The notes: generated from the letters alone by a model not told the origin. A DNA stretch of 51,320 nucleotides from Mesorhizobium sp. LMG 17147 (GCF_024297145.1 NZ_JANCTC010000028.1:1-51320), one strand, 5' to 3'. Positions 7,064 through 14,850 are shown, counted from the stretch's first letter. Translations and numbers: made by a program.

Positions 7064-10000
7064 ATGTCCCGACCTGCAACTGCCGCCGTTCGTCTCCTGA
7101 CCGGCGAACGCGAACCCGTGCGCCTCGCGACCACGGCCGACATCCTCCTGCACGGCCTGCAGGCGATCGACGGCGTGCCGGCCGAGGTCGGCGACCGCGT
7201 GCTTGTCAAGGACCAGGCCGACCCGACGCAAAACGGCATCTACACCGCGAGCGCAGGCGAATGGTTCCGCGCCGCCGATGCCCGCACTACGCGCACCCTG
7301 CAGAAGGGCACGACCGTCCACACCCAGATCGGATCGGTCAATGGCGGCCGCGTGTTCGAGTTCACGGCCGACGAGCCGGCCGTCGGCGCCGATGCCATCA
7401 CCATCACCGCATCCGTTCCGCCCGACATCGCGGACATGGTCGATCAGGTCGAAGCGTTGCGCGATGAAACCCAGGCGCTGAAGGATGCTGCCGAAGCCAG
7501 CGCCGGCCAGGCATCCGCCAGTGCCGCCGCTTCCGCCGCGAATGCCGGACAAACCACAGCCGACCGGGCTGCGACCAATTCCGATGCCGTCGCCGCCGCG
7601 GCGGCCGTCATCAGCGCTCAGGCCGCACGCGACGCATCGCTTTACGGCAAGGGCATTTTCCCGACGACTGCCGCGGCAATCGGCTTCGGCGTCGCCGGCA
7701 ACGGTGCGATCACGCCAGGCTCGGGCGGCGCCAACGGCATGTTCGACCTGGCGTTTACCGGCGGCACCGGTTCGGGCGCTGCCGGCCGCTTCGTGGTGGC
7801 GGGCGGGGTGCTGACGCAGATACTGATCACGGCGCCGGGCTCCTACACAGTGGCGCCGACGTTCAGCTTTGCGGCGTCGGCAGGACTGGCCGGCGCCGCC
7901 GCCGCGGCGGTGCTGGGCAGGAATGTCGATGTCGGCGAGTATTTCTGGACCGAAGTTTCGACTGGTTCTTTGGGGTTGTTCAATGTCGGGGCCGGACCGG
8001 TGGCAGTTGATATGGGCGTCCGGGCGGCAACGGCGGAAATTGGCCTGATCAGCTCAAGGATCGTCGGACCCGTTCCGATCACGGGTTCCGTCGGCGGCAC
8101 GGTGATTACGAACGACAGCGTCTATTTCTGGCCTGGATCGCTGTCGACGGTCGATGAATATCTGTCGACCTTGGAGCTTGGATTTGGCATCGTGCCGGGA
8201 ACAGCCCACATCCTTATTGCCCACGTCGAGGGCGACGGGACGCTTAGCCTGGTTTCCGAGCAGACAATGTCCGTTCCAGCCGGCCCGTCGTCTGTTGTTT
8301 CAGGGCTTTCGATCCTGAAGCCTGCCGGCAGCGTCCTGGGCGTCCAGCGCACTGGCGCTGGTAGCTGGTACTACACTGCCGGGGCAATTCCGAACGGCGA
8401 AGTCGAGTGGTTCACGGCGGCGGTTCCGGCCTCGCACACTGCCAAGACTATAGGCGCTGTAAATGGTCCGCAGTGGAAGGCGACCTTCACCGGCGAAGTC
8501 GCCGTCAAGGCGCGTGCTGCCTATACCACGGCAAACGGTCTCGTTTCCGCTGTCGGCGTTAGCCAGGAAATCGGCTGGCCGACGCTGGTCAACACGGGGT
8601 CGGACGTTCCGGGCAGCTACAGCGTCATCATGCAGACGCCAGCGCCGGCCGACGGCCATATTACAGCGGTGGACGTTGGCGCTGGCGCCGGCGCCGGCGC
8701 TGCGCTCATTCATGTAGTGGACTATCTCGGCGGGTTGGTGGTCAACATCCTAAGCACATATGCGGTGACGCTGGTCAACGGGGTCGTTCATATCCCGCTG
8801 GGTATCCCAATCCCAGCCGGCAAATATCCGGCGATCAGCGGTGGCGCCTACAAATTTCAAAACAACGTCAACCCGCAAGGCATCCCGGCATGGATCAAAT
8901 CAGGCGCGCTGTCGAATGGCGCGACCGTAGCATCGTCCGCCCAGCATCGGTACGAGGTCCGCTTTACGATCAAGACCGGTCTGCTCGCCGATGCCGACCG
9001 GGCCTTGACCGGCGGCGCCAGCAATACCGGCATGAACCTGCTGGCTGGCGCCGATCCTAACGGCGTCGTCGATGCGACCGCGCTGTTTGCGTCCGCGGCG
9101 AGCGCTCATCCCAATCCCTATGTGCCGCCTGGAAATTTCGCCTTGACGGCCATTCGCGCATCTGGCGACGGTTTTTGGGGACCTGGCAAGCCGGCCGTCA
9201 ACAGTAAGCGCTTCTTTATTCCGCGCCGGCCGTCGCTGCAAAATCTCTATGACGGCTTTCGCGCGACGATGGCCGAACACATCGCCAACAACGATGTGCT
9301 CTGCCTGATCGCCGATAGCATCGGCCATTGGGCGCTTGCCAGCGACGGGCCGAAACACTGGTTCAACCTGGTTACGCGTTTTGCCAATATCGGCATTGCC
9401 GACGATGAACCGGGCATGACTGCTTTGCGGCCAAACTCTACCTACCTTCCGACTTTCTATGGCGTCACCGTCGCCGGGAGCGTGTCGACAGGGTCGCGCG
9501 GGCCGATCGGCGAGAGCATCATCCTCGCCGCCGGCGCTTCCTTGGCGTTTACCGGCACCTATGAACAGGTCGACGTCCACTACACTCAGGACGCCGCTCA
9601 GGGATCGCTTGCCTTTGTCTTCAACGGCGGCGCGGCGTACAAATCCGTCAATTGCGCCGGCGCCCTGGCGCTTGATAGGTATTCGGGGCCGTCGCTCACC
9701 GGGCAGGCGGAAAGCGGCAATTACACTCTTACGGCTGTCGGCGGTCCTGTCGAGATTACCGGGCTCATCAGGCTTGGCGTCAAGGCGGCCGGCTCGCGTC
9801 CGCGCCTGCGCACCTTGCGCGCGGCACACGGCAGCTATGCCTTCTCGTCATTCAACACCGCGCGTCTTACATCGGCCGCCGCTCAATGCGGCTACGCCGG
9901 CGGCAAGATCGTGCCCATCCTGGCGCTCGGCATCAATGACAGCTTTGGCACGCCGCCGGCCACGATATCGGCAAACATCGCAACAATCATCAACACGCTG

Positions 10001-10267
10001 GAAGCGGCCGCTGCACCGCGTATCCTTGTGATGCCGCCGACGCGGCCGTCAGCCGCATGGGATGCAAGCTACACGGGCGGTCGGACCTATGATGCCGCCC
10101 TTGGCGCAATCCGTCAAACCTATCGATCGCGCAATGTGCTGACCATCCCGATCGACGGCTTCGACTACATCAATTCGGGAAACTATCAAGAGGGCTTGCA
10201 TTTCAACGATGCCGGCCATGACGGCAATGCGCTGCGCTTCATCGAACAAGTCGCGGAAAGGGGATAA
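7064..10267 (+). CDS. Phage tail fibre/tailspike with C-terminal SGNH hydrolase
   Basis: This 1067-residue protein appears to have three parts. Residues 1-125 form a compact N-terminal virion-attachment-type domain (GDRVLVKDQADPTQNGIYTA is typical). Residues 130-190 are Ala-rich heptads of tail-fibre type. A long beta-rich central region leads to a C-terminal domain from about residue 740 with SGNH/GDSL landmarks: the nucleophile block IADSIGHW (Ser near 752), GIND (near 955) and the histidine block LHFNDAGH (near 1046). It probably deacetylates surface polysaccharide at adsorption. The start is 7064: GGAG at 7051-7054 gives correct spacing, and the earlier ATG at 7049 sits in the terminator T-run. 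Confidence 0.8.
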   Translation: MSRPATAAVRLLTGEREPVRLATTADILLHGLQAIDGVPAEVGDRVLVKDQADPTQNGIYTASAGEWFRAADARTTRTLQKGTTVHTQIGSVNGGRVFEFTADEPAVGADAITITASVPPDIADMVDQVEALRDETQALKDAAEASAGQASASAAASAANAGQTTADRAATNSDAVAAAAAVISAQAARDASLYGKGIFPTTAAAIGFGVAGNGAITPGSGGANGMFDLAFTGGTGSGAAGRFVVAGGVLTQILITAPGSYTVAPTFSFAASAGLAGAAAAAVLGRNVDVGEYFWTEVSTGSLGLFNVGAGPVAVDMGVRAATAEIGLISSRIVGPVPITGSVGGTVITNDSVYFWPGSLSTVDEYLSTLELGFGIVPGTAHILIAHVEGDGTLSLVSEQTMSVPAGPSSVVSGLSILKPAGSVLGVQRTGAGSWYYTAGAIPNGEVEWFTAAVPASHTAKTIGAVNGPQWKATFTGEVAVKARAAYTTANGLVSAVGVSQEIGWPTLVNTGSDVPGSYSVIMQTPAPADGHITAVDVGAGAGAGAALIHVVDYLGGLVVNILSTYAVTLVNGVVHIPLGIPIPAGKYPAISGGAYKFQNNVNPQGIPAWIKSGALSNGATVASSAQHRYEVRFTIKTGLLADADRALTGGASNTGMNLLAGADPNGVVDATALFASAASAHPNPYVPPGNFALTAIRASGDGFWGPGKPAVNSKRFFIPRRPSLQNLYDGFRATMAEHIANNDVLCLIADSIGHWALASDGPKHWFNLVTRFANIGIADDEPGMTALRPNSTYLPTFYGVTVAGSVSTGSRGPIGESIILAAGASLAFTGTYEQVDVHYTQDAAQGSLAFVFNGGAAYKSVNCAGALALDRYSGPSLTGQAESGNYTLTAVGGPVEITGLIRLGVKAAGSRPRLRTLRAAHGSYAFSSFNTARLTSAAAQCGYAGGKIVPILALGINDSFGTPPATISANIATIINTLEAAAAPRILVMPPTRPSAAWDASYTGGRTYDAALGAIRQTYRSRNVLTIPIDGFDYINSGNYQEGLHFNDAGHDGNALRFIEQVAERG

Positions 10268-10270
10268 GCA

Positions 10271-10489
10271 ATGGCATTCGCTATTCAGCATAAGGGCGAA
10301 ATCATCACCGAGCTCGAGGAGGGCGAGGAATGGCTGGTGGTGGGCGCAATGATCATGGTCGCAAAGCCGAAGGATCCGGCACACAGCCGCGAAATCCCGG
10401 TTCCTGACGGCGACATTGAGGGTCTCGTTGAGGTCTGGGTAGGCGGCGTAGTCGACGCTGGACGCCATTCGCAGGCAATGGCAGGATGA
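10271..10489 (+). CDS. Small hypothetical protein after the tail fibre
   Basis: The 72-residue acidic protein has a predicted beta-rich core (EGEEWLVVGAMIMVAKPK). Its start has AAAGGGGAT about eight bases upstream and lies three bases after the tail-fibre stop, so it is translated from the same mRNA. It could be a tail-fibre assembly chaperone or accessory by position; no family is recognised. Confidence 0.6.
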   Translation: MAFAIQHKGEIITELEEGEEWLVVGAMIMVAKPKDPAHSREIPVPDGDIEGLVEVWVGGVVDAGRHSQAMAG

Positions 10490-10522
10490 GGTCGGCGGGG
10501 GCTATCCTTGGAGGATTGTCTC

Positions 10523-11236
10523 ATGGCGCATGCTGGCAGCATCATCGACATCTATGACGACTATTACGCCGATGGAAAAGTAGCCGCAAAACGGGACATA
10601 GCTTCAAACCAGTCGGTCGGGCACATCGAAGCGGTCATTCAAGGCCAATTCTTCGACAGGATTCTTGATATCGGGGCGGGTGAAGGTGCGGTGCTGGATA
10701 AGCTGAACAGGAAGGGGCTCGGTAAGAAGCTTGGCGCCGTCGAGATTTCGAAGAGCGGCGTCGAGGCCATCAAGGCAAGAAAAATCGCCAAACTGGACAG
10801 CATCGACGTATTCGACGGCTATCACATCCCTCATCCCGACAAGTCGTTCGATCTCGGGCTTGCCATTCACGTCGTCGAACACGTCGAGCACGAACGGATG
10901 TTTCTGAGGGAGGCAGCTCGGGTCTGCAAGAAGCTCTATATTGAAGTGCCTTTGGAGCATACGCGAGATCTCAGCAAGGCCATTCGAATGTCAGGGCCGT
11001 ATGGGCATATCAACTTTTACACGACCCAAACGTTTGAAAACCTTCTCAAAACGTCCGGGCTAAAGGTAGAACGGCTAAAGGTTTTTGCGCACGACCTCGC
11101 CTATGAACAGCACTTGGCTGGCGAAAAAAAAGGATGGGTAAAACACAGACTGCGGACCGAATTTCTAAGGTTTGCACCCAAGACGGCGATGCGCAGCATG
11201 GCCTACATGGCCGGAGCTCTGTGCTCAAGTCGCTGA
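10523..11236 (+). CDS. SAM-dependent methyltransferase, class I (type 11-like)
   Basis: The 237-residue protein has the class I methyltransferase motif I ILDIGAGEGAVLDKL at about residues 48-62, an acidic residue ending strand 2 (GAVEISKSG), and a motif IV region DLGLAIHVVEHV followed by a post-motif helix. That order fits the Methyltransf_11/23 type. The start is ATG 10523 with GGAGGA at 10510-10515; an upstream TTG is rejected. The substrate is unknown. Next to a tail fibre and an acetyltransferase, modification of a surface polysaccharide or of another small molecule is plausible. The gene overlaps the convergent acetyltransferase by 12 bases at the 3' ends. Confidence 0.8.
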   Translation: MAHAGSIIDIYDDYYADGKVAAKRDIASNQSVGHIEAVIQGQFFDRILDIGAGEGAVLDKLNRKGLGKKLGAVEISKSGVEAIKARKIAKLDSIDVFDGYHIPHPDKSFDLGLAIHVVEHVEHERMFLREAARVCKKLYIEVPLEHTRDLSKAIRMSGPYGHINFYTTQTFENLLKTSGLKVERLKVFAHDLAYEQHLAGEKKGWVKHRLRTEFLRFAPKTAMRSMAYMAGALCSSR

Positions 11237-11776
11237 TCTAGCAGCAGCGCCGCCGATTTGCTTTGCAGGATTACCGCCGACCATACTAAAGGGCGGCACG
11301 TCTTTCGTGACGACAGACCCCGCACCAACGACCGATCCCTTGCCGATCGTTACGCCCTTGAGAATAATGACGTTGAAGCCGATAAAGACGCTGTCTTCAA
11401 TCTTCACTGGCGCAATGGTGATCTTTGACCAGTCCTTTTTTCCCTGATGCCAGTCGGCGACATCTTCCTTGCGGTCTTGCCAACTCGTCGCGTGTGAGTT
11501 GTGATCGACGACTGTGGTCCCCCAACTAATGATCACGTCATCTCCGATTTCGATCTTCTCAGCCGCCACGAGGTGGCTCTTGCCGATATAGGATCTTTTT
11601 CCAACGGTGATCTTTGCATCGGCGCGATCGAAGGAAAAGACGCCGTTGATGATGCATTCTTCGCCGATCGCATGCTTGCCTCGCCGCAAACTGCGGACGG
11701 TCCGCAAACTTAGCTTCGTTGCGGGGCCGGAATTGATGCCGGCTAGGCGGTAGAGGAATGGTGGAACGAATGGCAT
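11225..11776 (-). CDS. Left-handed beta-helix acyltransferase (hexapeptide repeat)
   Basis: The 183-residue protein has hexapeptide repeats in the first half (AKITVGKRSYIGKSHLV) and again in the second half (VFIGFNVIILKGVTIGKGSVV). The terminal block GAGSVVTKDVPPFSMVGGNPAK is diagnostic of WbbJ/LacA/CysE-type O- or N-acetyltransferases. The active-site histidine is in DHNSH. It transfers an acyl group from acetyl-CoA, probably to a sugar. I place the start at 11776 because the stop of the upstream minus-strand gene (11778) lies one base before it, giving coupling. A frame open to 11920 would need to overlap that gene and adds a low-complexity N-terminus. Confidence 0.85.
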   Translation of the reverse strand: MPFVPPFLYRLAGINSGPATKLSLRTVRSLRRGKHAIGEECIINGVFSFDRADAKITVGKRSYIGKSHLVAAEKIEIGDDVIISWGTTVVDHNSHATSWQDRKEDVADWHQGKKDWSKITIAPVKIEDSVFIGFNVIILKGVTIGKGSVVGAGSVVTKDVPPFSMVGGNPAKQIGGAAARSAT

Positions 11777-11777
11777 A

Positions 11778-11999
11778 TCAGTTGCGGCCGAAGCGCGACT
11801 TTCGCACCCTCTCTGCGAAAAGCTGCGATCGCTGGAAGAAATGCTTCCAATGTTGGTGTTCAGATACCCCGTCGAAGAATGTCCGTGCCGCGTCTTCGAG
11901 GTCCGAATCAATAATTGCACGTCGGATTGGTGGCTCGTCGGCTAACTGAGCCGACAACCGAAATTGGCTGTTCGCAATAGACAGGTCAGCCTCCATCAT
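11778..11999 (-). CDS. Small protein coupled to the acetyltransferase gene
   Basis: This 73-residue charged, helical protein ends one base before the acetyltransferase ATG (TGA-T-ATG). Its composition (Asp/Glu/Arg/Phe) looks like a real soluble protein, but no family is recognised. It might be the remnant C-terminal end of a larger glycan-modifying gene or a complete small gene; two adjacent ATG codons at 11994-11999 begin it. The 18-base palindrome at 12044-12061 lies about 45 bases upstream in its leader or promoter. Confidence 0.45.
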   Translation of the reverse strand: MMEADLSIANSQFRLSAQLADEPPIRRAIIDSDLEDAARTFFDGVSEHQHWKHFFQRSQLFAERVRKSRFGRN

Positions 12000-12043
12000 C
12001 CATGCGTCTCTTTACGACCTAGCATTTGCGACAAGCGGCGGCG

Positions 12044-12061
12044 GTTTGCAAGCTTGCAAAC
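12044..12061. promoter_or_regulatory. Perfect 18-base palindrome, candidate operator
   Basis: GTTTGCAAGCTTGCAAAC is a perfect inverted repeat with no spacer. It lies about 45 bases upstream of the minus-strand gene starting at 11999. The surrounding 250-base gap (12000-12256) holds no convincing gene. It could be an operator for a dimeric repressor or a recombination core; no direct copy was seen elsewhere in the window. Confidence 0.45.
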
Positions 12062-12256
12062 ACCCGCGCCCGCCAGTCTGGACGCCGTTTGAAAATCGCC
12101 GAAAAGACGTCTGAAGAATCGCTCTGCGAGGGCCGCTCGGGATGCTGTGCGCACCAACAATGGCACAGCCGGCCGACCAAAAATTCCTACAGCTGGAGTT
12201 GTATTTCGGAATTCTCAGGGTTCATCGCCGACGCGGACCCGTCGCCGGCGGAGCCG

Positions 12257-12430
12257 CTACCGTCTGCTGTCCTGCGGCTTCTGGTGAGGTTCCTGGCTTT
12301 TCGACCACCAGACAAAATAAAGCGAACCCATCTTCATCACAGGCACGCGGCGGTCGCGTTCCCGGGCTCGCAACTCACGATAGGTCTTCATCTTCAGAGT
12401 GCCGCCAGGCAACCTGATACGCACTGCCAT
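12257..12430 (-). CDS. Tandem paralogue 1: small basic protein (57 aa)
   Basis: This is one of three consecutive minus-strand genes whose products align from the start: M-x-x-R-I-R-x-P-G-G-T-L-K-x-K, then an E-L-R-x-R-E helix, then P-V-x-x-x-G-x-x-x-x-x-W-W. The basic first half looks beta/helix and could touch nucleic acid; the double Trp near residue 41 is invariant. GGGAG sits before the ATG at 12430. The upstream 100 bases are homologous to those of paralogue 2, including the promoter and operator-like palindrome. The family is not recognised. The variable C-terminal tail is Gln/Ser/Arg-rich and probably disordered. Confidence 0.7.
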   Translation of the reverse strand: MAVRIRLPGGTLKMKTYRELRARERDRRVPVMKMGSLYFVWWSKSQEPHQKPQDSRR

Positions 12431-12478
12431 CGGTCCAACTCCCGTTGTGCAACGCAGCAATTTTCGTGCAATGCGGTA

Positions 12479-12508
12479 AGTAGAGACCTTCCGTCACGGA
12501 AGAGTCAA
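12479..12508 (-). promoter_or_regulatory. Promoter with palindromic operator in the spacer
   Basis: On the minus strand TTGACT (12508-12503) is followed at once by the near-perfect palindrome CTTCCGTGACGGAAG (12502-12488). A -10-like CTCTAC or TCTACT lies at 17-18 bases spacing (about 12485-12479). The palindrome fills the spacer, the classical position for a repressor site, and the same arrangement stands before the next paralogue. It lies about 50 bases upstream of the start at 12430. Confidence 0.6.
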
Positions 12509-12597
12509 CAGCAGCCTCATCAACTTATCTTGCGAGCTCGCCTGCGGAGGCTGAGCGGGCTTCCCAGGCGCATGCCAGGTCGGAAGAATTGGGACGT

Positions 12598-12765
12598 TCA
12601 CCGTGGCGACTGGTCGTCAATGAGTCGCTGGCGGTTCGACCACCAGGTGAAATAAACCCGGCCGATCTTGACGACAGGTATGCGGCGGGCGCGCTCGCGA
12701 TCGCGCAATTCGCGATACACTTTCACCTTCAGCGTGCCGCCTGGCATTCTGATACGTACTGCCAT
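12598..12765 (-). CDS. Tandem paralogue 2: small basic protein (55 aa)
   Basis: The product is very close to paralogue 1 over residues 1-43 (MAVRIRMPGGTLKVKVYREL..., then YFTWW) and diverges in the tail. A GGGGG stretch lies four bases before the ATG at 12765. A longer frame in the same phase runs back to 13140 but overlaps paralogue 3 in another phase and lacks family support, so I keep the short form. Promoter and palindrome are at 12794-12822. Nucleotide similarity with paralogue 1, including the leader, indicates a fairly recent tandem duplication. Confidence 0.7.
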   Translation of the reverse strand: MAVRIRMPGGTLKVKVYRELRDRERARRIPVVKIGRVYFTWWSNRQRLIDDQSPR

Positions 12766-12793
12766 CGGCCCCCGCCTGATTGTGCAATGCAGC

Positions 12794-12822
12794 ATCAAAA
12801 CCTTCCGTGGCGGAAGAGTCAA
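12794..12822 (-). promoter_or_regulatory. Second promoter with the same spacer palindrome
   Basis: On the minus strand TTGACT (12822-12817), palindrome CTTCCGCCACGGAAG (12816-12802), then TTTGAT (12799-12794) at exactly 17 bases spacing. It matches the site at 12479-12508 in sequence and geometry, with changes only at the centre of the palindrome. Conservation of the arms in a duplicated promoter supports a bound regulator. Confidence 0.65.
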
Positions 12823-12905
12823 CGCCCGTCCGCCGACTTTTTCTGGGATTTGTCTAGCGGTCTCGGAAGGTTGGCGCGCATTGGCGGGATCGTCGGGTGC
12901 CCGGG

Positions 12906-13088
12906 CTATTTCCTGGGCGGGGACTTGTTGGGCGACGATGGGCGATCGGACATGCCGCTCGGCCACCAGATGACGAAAAAATTGCCGACTTGCCACACCG
13001 GCACCTCGCGCTTCTGCTCGCGCCGCCGCAGCTCGTCCCTTTTCTTGATCTTCAAAGTCCCGCCTGGAAGCCTGATTCTTATCGTCAC
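12906..13088 (-). CDS. Tandem paralogue 3: small basic protein (60 aa)
   Basis: This is the most divergent of the three tandem paralogues. It keeps RIRLPGGTLKIK, an ELRRRE helix, a VPV strand and the WW pair, but its tail is Ser/Pro/Lys-rich. The start is GTG at 13088 with a strong GGGAGG seven bases upstream. Its upstream region lacks the TTGACT-palindrome promoter of the other two and instead shows GTACC/GGTAC inverted halves at about 13099-13114. It may therefore be controlled differently. It is the first gene of the array in the direction of transcription. Confidence 0.65.
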   Translation of the reverse strand: MTIRIRLPGGTLKIKKRDELRRREQKREVPVWQVGNFFVIWWPSGMSDRPSSPNKSPPRK

Positions 13089-13228
13089 GTGTCCTCCCGT
13101 ACCCGCTACAGGTACGAACGATAGACGGGAACGGTTTCATCCCGGCTAAGCAATTTCATCCAGGTCGAGCAATTTCGGGTGCGGTAGGCACAGGAACCGG
13201 GACCGGAGCGAGATCGCCGGAACCGGCT

Positions 13229-13414
13229 TCATTTGAAGAAATCCGCAATGCCGTTGATGGCCAGCACCGCATAGACGATCGGTCCGGCGATAAACGCACA
13301 ATAGAGGCAGAGGATCGCCGCCAGCACCAGCAGCAGCGGCTTGTCGCGACCGACGGCGCGGAGTTCGGACTTCACCGTCCAGCGCGCCGCAGCGGTTTGT
13401 TCATCATCAGACAT
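13229..13414 (-). CDS. Small single-pass membrane protein
   Basis: The protein has 61 residues. Residues 1-24 are hydrophilic and charged; residues 27-55 are hydrophobic (LLLVLAAILCLYCAFIAGPIVYAVLAI), enough for one long or two short membrane helices. The start is ATG 13414 with GGGATGG upstream; a frame three codons longer exists. It faces away from the lysis genes at 13564. Small membrane proteins beside a lysis cassette can be antiholins, but that is only a positional guess. Confidence 0.5.
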   Translation of the reverse strand: MSDDEQTAAARWTVKSELRAVGRDKPLLLVLAAILCLYCAFIAGPIVYAVLAINGIADFFK

Positions 13415-13563
13415 GTGCACCATCCCGCGGCCATTTCACATGACGGGTCGAAAACATCAACCTTGCTTGCCACATCGGCGCGCGCTGCCGCCCAATTCTG
13501 CTCTGCCGCCACGCACTGCTGTTTAACCTCAAAACCCTGCCCGCAAGGGCGGAAAGGAAACCT

Positions 13564-14367
13564 ATGGACCCTTTGTTCAAGGGCGCCGCCAGGCGCCTCG
13601 ATGATATGGACTTGCCGAAACTCGGCGCCCGGATCGGCGTCGGCGAGGACGAGATGCATGCGTTCCTCGATGTTGAAACCAGCGGGCACGGCTTCGACGC
13701 CCTTGGCCGGCCGGTCATCCTGTTCGAACCGCACGTCTTCTACCGCAACCTGTCGGGTGCCAAGCGGGCAAGAGCGGTGGCCGCTGGCCTCGCCTATCCG
13801 AAGTGGGGCGAGAAGCCCTATCCCAGGGGTGGCTACCCACGGCTCAAGGCAGCTTGTGCGATCGACGAAACCGCGGCGCTCAAATCCGCGTCATGGGGCC
13901 TTGGCCAGGTTCTCGGCGAAAACCACGCCGCCGCCGGGTTTGCGACAGTGCAGGCCATGGTGGAAGCCATGATGGCCGACGAGGAAGCCCAGCTTGAGGC
14001 CGCGATCAACTTCATCAAGACGAACAAGCTCGACGACAATCTGCGCAATCATGACTGGGCGGGCTTCGCCAAGGGCTACAACGGCGCCGGCTATCGCAAG
14101 AACGCCTACGATACCAGGCTTGCCGAGGCTTATCGCAAATGGTCGCGCATCAAGGACACGCCTTGGCTGTCTGCCGACCCGGTGTCGTCGGCGGTCGTCC
14201 CTGCAGCTCCGCCAGAGCCAGCGAGCCCAATTCCCGTTCCACAAGCGGCCGCCACGCTCGCGCCTCCTGGGCCTCCTGTGCCTGCCGCCAAGCCCGGCTT
14301 CTGGGCAGCGCTGATCGCCACCATCCTCAAATTATCAGCAATCCTCAAACTATTCGGAAGGAAATGA
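13564..14367 (+). CDS. Phage endolysin, N-acetylmuramidase domain
   Basis: The 267-residue protein matches the N-acetylmuramidase (DUF3380) endolysin family: IGVGEDEMHAFLDVETSG with the likely catalytic Glu near residue 39, VILFEPHVFYR, a central GLGQVLGENH motif, and a C-terminal half FAKGYNGAGY. Residues 215-243 form a Pro/Ala linker, followed by a hydrophobic, basic C-terminal segment (GFWAALIATILKLSAILK) that may bind membrane. It cleaves the glycan backbone of peptidoglycan at the end of infection. AAAGGAAA precedes the ATG with good spacing. It is the first gene of the lysis cassette 13564-15361. Confidence 0.85.
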   Translation: MDPLFKGAARRLDDMDLPKLGARIGVGEDEMHAFLDVETSGHGFDALGRPVILFEPHVFYRNLSGAKRARAVAAGLAYPKWGEKPYPRGGYPRLKAACAIDETAALKSASWGLGQVLGENHAAAGFATVQAMVEAMMADEEAQLEAAINFIKTNKLDDNLRNHDWAGFAKGYNGAGYRKNAYDTRLAEAYRKWSRIKDTPWLSADPVSSAVVPAAPPEPASPIPVPQAAATLAPPGPPVPAAKPGFWAALIATILKLSAILKLFGRK

Positions 14368-14368
14368 C

Positions 14369-14581
14369 ATGTGGACCCGGATCAAGAGCTTCTTCCGCGA
14401 CAGCGAAACAATATTCTGGGCGCGGCTTCAGGCGGCTATCGGCGTTATCGCGGCTATCGTCACCTATGTCGACCCGCAGGTTCTTTCGCCGGTCATTCCG
14501 GGGGAATGGTTCCCCTGGTTTCTTGTGATCAACGGCGTCTTGACCGAGTTCCTGCGCCGCCGCCGCGCGGAGGATTTGTGA
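14369..14581 (+). CDS. Small phage membrane protein of the lysis cassette
   Basis: This 70-residue protein has a hydrophobic segment at about residues 20-35 and a second, weaker one at about 47-60, ending in a basic tail (EFLRRRRAEDL). Such small proteins beside endolysins are often holins or annotated as phage-related membrane proteins. The gene starts two bases after the endolysin, and its TGA overlaps the ATG of the next gene. I cannot tell whether this or the 15035 product is the true holin. Confidence 0.65.
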   Translation: MWTRIKSFFRDSETIFWARLQAAIGVIAAIVTYVDPQVLSPVIPGEWFPWFLVINGVLTEFLRRRRAEDL

Positions 14582-14850
14582 TGACCGCGCTCCTGGCCAT
14601 TCTCAGCGCCATCATCGGCAACAAGGTCGTGATGACGGTATTCGCTGCTGTGGCCGGCGGCATCGGCCTTTACATTGCAGGCGGCATCAACCGGGCGAAG
14701 AAGGAGGCGGTCAAACAGGTCGAGGCAAAAATCGCGGCCGCCGAGGACCGCCTCGAAATGAACCGCGAGGCTTCCGCCGAAGGGCGGAAGGCCGCCGGAA
14801 TGACCGATGCGGCAGCAAGAGCGGAGGCTGAGAAATGGGCAAGGCGCTGA
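14581..14850 (+). CDS. Rz-like inner-membrane spanin subunit
   Basis: The 89-residue protein has N-terminal hydrophobic segments (about residues 3-12 and 17-35) followed by a charged coiled coil (KKEAVKQVEAKIAAAEDRLEMNREASAEGRK), the layout of an i-spanin. The next gene, encoding a small lipoprotein, overlaps its 3' end in another frame, which is the hallmark of Rz/Rz1 pairs. Together they would span the periplasm and fuse the membranes in the last step of lysis. The start overlaps the previous stop (TGATG). A longer open frame from 14371 is not used because it overlaps the preceding gene. Confidence 0.75.
   Translation: MTALLAILSAIIGNKVVMTVFAAVAGGIGLYIAGGINRAKKEAVKQVEAKIAAAEDRLEMNREASAEGRKAAGMTDAAARAEAEKWARR

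Noticed and set aside
12488..12502. SOS (LexA) box
   Set aside because: The palindrome CTTCCGTGACGGAAG does not fit the alpha-proteobacterial GTTC-N7-GTTC or the GAAC-type LexA sites.
12598..13140. A 180-codon frame that includes tandem paralogue 2
   Set aside because: Its extension crosses the third paralogue in a different phase and the promoter of the second; the family start at 12765 is clearly conserved.
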